Assembly (NCBI GenBank): GCA_041595355.1
Contig: JBFHKO010000014.1
Coordinates: 1-24,320, forward strand
DNA from: JBFHKO01 sp041595355
Lineage (GTDB): Bacteria; Pseudomonadota; Gammaproteobacteria; Enterobacterales; Aeromonadaceae
Length of the DNA stretch: 24,320 bases
Direction: 5' to 3'
Positions 23,573 through 24,320 of the stretch are shown here, piece by piece (the stretch's first letter is position 1; each line of letters starts with the position of its first letter). The notes under the pieces are model-generated. The model was not told the DNA's origin, did not search any database, and worked only from the letters and a program-made list of their open reading frames with translations. A program made the position numbers and the translations under genes.

Positions 23573-24184
23573 ATGGCGCTTGCCTACCCGGGAAGGCGGC
23601 GCATCGACCCCCGGGGGGGCATCGACGTCCTCGCATCAGGCGGGCGGGCGCTGTCGCTGGCCGGCCTGCTGCTGCTTGGCGGGTGCAGCGCCCTCTCCGA
23701 GGAGCAGTGCCGCGCCGGCGACTGGTACCAGCTGGGCTATCAGGATGGCCAGCAGGGGCGCACCCGCCAGCGGCTGCAGGAGTACACCAAGGCCTGCCAG
23801 GAGTACCGGATACAGCCTGACGGCCTCCGCTGGCAAGAGGGGTACGAACGGGGACTGGAGGGGTACTGCCAGCCGCAGCTGGCCTATTCCAAGGGGCGAG
23901 CAGGCCAGCCCTACCGGGGCGTCTGCCCCGATGACGCCAGTTTCCGCGCCGAATACCAGCGCGGCCGCGCCGTCTACGAACTGCACCGCGAGGTCAGCCG
24001 CCTCGAAAAAGCACTGGCCCAGCTGCATGAAGAGCAGGACCAACTGTGGCACCACTATCGCCACGCCGACGATCCCCGGGAGCGCGCCGAACTGCGCCAC
24101 CGGCTGCGGCGGCTGGAGTGGGACGAGCACGAACTGCGCCATAGCCTAGCCGACGCCCGCCAGGAGGCCGCCGCCCGCGACTGA
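23573..24184 (+). CDS. DUF2799-like outer membrane lipoprotein with coiled-coil tail
   Basis: A 203-residue predicted lipoprotein. The lipobox LLGGC places the lipidated Cys at residue 38. Residues after it resemble DUF2799 proteins: CRAGDWYQLGYQDGQQG, then repeated G-x-x-x-G and aromatic patterns (WQEGYERGLEGYC, YQRGRAVYE). The C-terminal 75 residues are highly charged and helical (HREVSRLEKALAQLHEEQD onward), suggesting a coiled coil. The function of the family is unknown. The start is uncertain. The ATG at 23573 leaves an unusually long Arg-rich stretch of about 24 residues before the hydrophobic signal core, and no better start codon exists in frame. It diverges from the exporter gene with only 43 bases between starts. 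Confidence 0.75.
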   Translation: MALAYPGRRRIDPRGGIDVLASGGRALSLAGLLLLGGCSALSEEQCRAGDWYQLGYQDGQQGRTRQRLQEYTKACQEYRIQPDGLRWQEGYERGLEGYCQPQLAYSKGRAGQPYRGVCPDDASFRAEYQRGRAVYELHREVSRLEKALAQLHEEQDQLWHHYRHADDPRERAELRHRLRRLEWDEHELRHSLADARQEAAARD

Positions 24185-24195
24185 GCCGACACGCC

Positions 24196-24320
24196 TCAGC
24201 CAGCCAGCGCCGCCATCACATAGACATCGAAGCGGTTGTTCTTGGTGGCGATGCTCATGCTGGGAGCCTGCCCGTTCAGCCAGCCGGCATAATCGGGCCG
24301 CTTGACCACCACCCGCTTGC
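24196..24320 (-). CDS. rsmJ: 16S rRNA m2G1516 methyltransferase RsmJ, C-terminal end (partial)
   Basis: The last 40 codons of a gene that enters from the right edge. The visible residues include KRVVVKRPDYA and, near the end, NNRFDVYV before the TGA. This matches the C-terminus of RsmJ (YhiQ), which methylates G1516 of 16S rRNA. In E. coli RsmJ the same region reads KRVVVKRPDYAPPLA followed by HRFDIY. The rest of the gene lies outside the window. The stop is 11 bases from the convergent lipoprotein stop, and a CTGAG / CTCAG inverted repeat spans that gap. Confidence 0.85.
   Translation of the reverse strand, partial: KRVVVKRPDYAGWLNGQAPSMSIATKNNRFDVYVMAALAG

Overview
The window looks like core chromosome of a high-GC gammaproteobacterium, most likely of the order Aeromonadales (Aeromonas, Oceanimonas or Zobellella-like). 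This placement is an inference. It rests on the smg-dprA-lysM / def-fmt-rsmB-trkA-trkH arrangement and on proteins that resemble, but clearly differ from, their Escherichia coli counterparts. I see no insertion sequences, phage genes, CRISPR arrays or integration scars.

Layout. Bases 1-3936 carry a leftward operon: a LysM protein, dprA, smg, a topoisomerase-type zinc-ribbon protein, tsaC, and probably the first codons of a further gene at the edge. Diverging from it at 4040 is a rightward operon, def-fmt-rsmB-trkA-trkH (N-terminal methionine processing, 16S rRNA m5C967, Trk potassium uptake), ending at 9664. It meets rmuC head-on with one base between the stops. rmuC, an nsrR-type Rrf2 regulator and a tRNA-Pro(CGG) gene with a recognisable promoter and terminator all read leftward. 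Next comes a leftward putrescine ABC transporter operon, potF-potG-potH-potI, with a clear Rho-independent terminator at 11984-12009 and a hairpin between potF and potG.

From 16464 a rightward group follows: a short DksA/TraR zinc-finger protein that keeps the acidic DxxDxA tip, creA, and a 505-residue GH13 (MalZ-like) protein whose catalytic nucleophile and transition-state Asp are replaced. metR (leftward) and metE (rightward) form the classical divergent methionine pair. A Bcr/CflA-type exporter (leftward), a DUF2799-like lipoprotein (rightward) and the C-terminal end of rsmJ (leftward) finish the window.

Most genes are ordinary housekeeping genes and I see no convincing new multi-gene system. 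The points most worth a second look are the probable GH13 pseudoenzyme, the short DksA-like protein, an in-frame gap in the MetR effector domain, a perfect 20-bp palindrome across the convergent metE/bcr stop codons, a 17-bp palindrome in the tRNA-Pro/pot intergenic region, and an exact TATAAT overlapping the stop codon upstream of tsaC.
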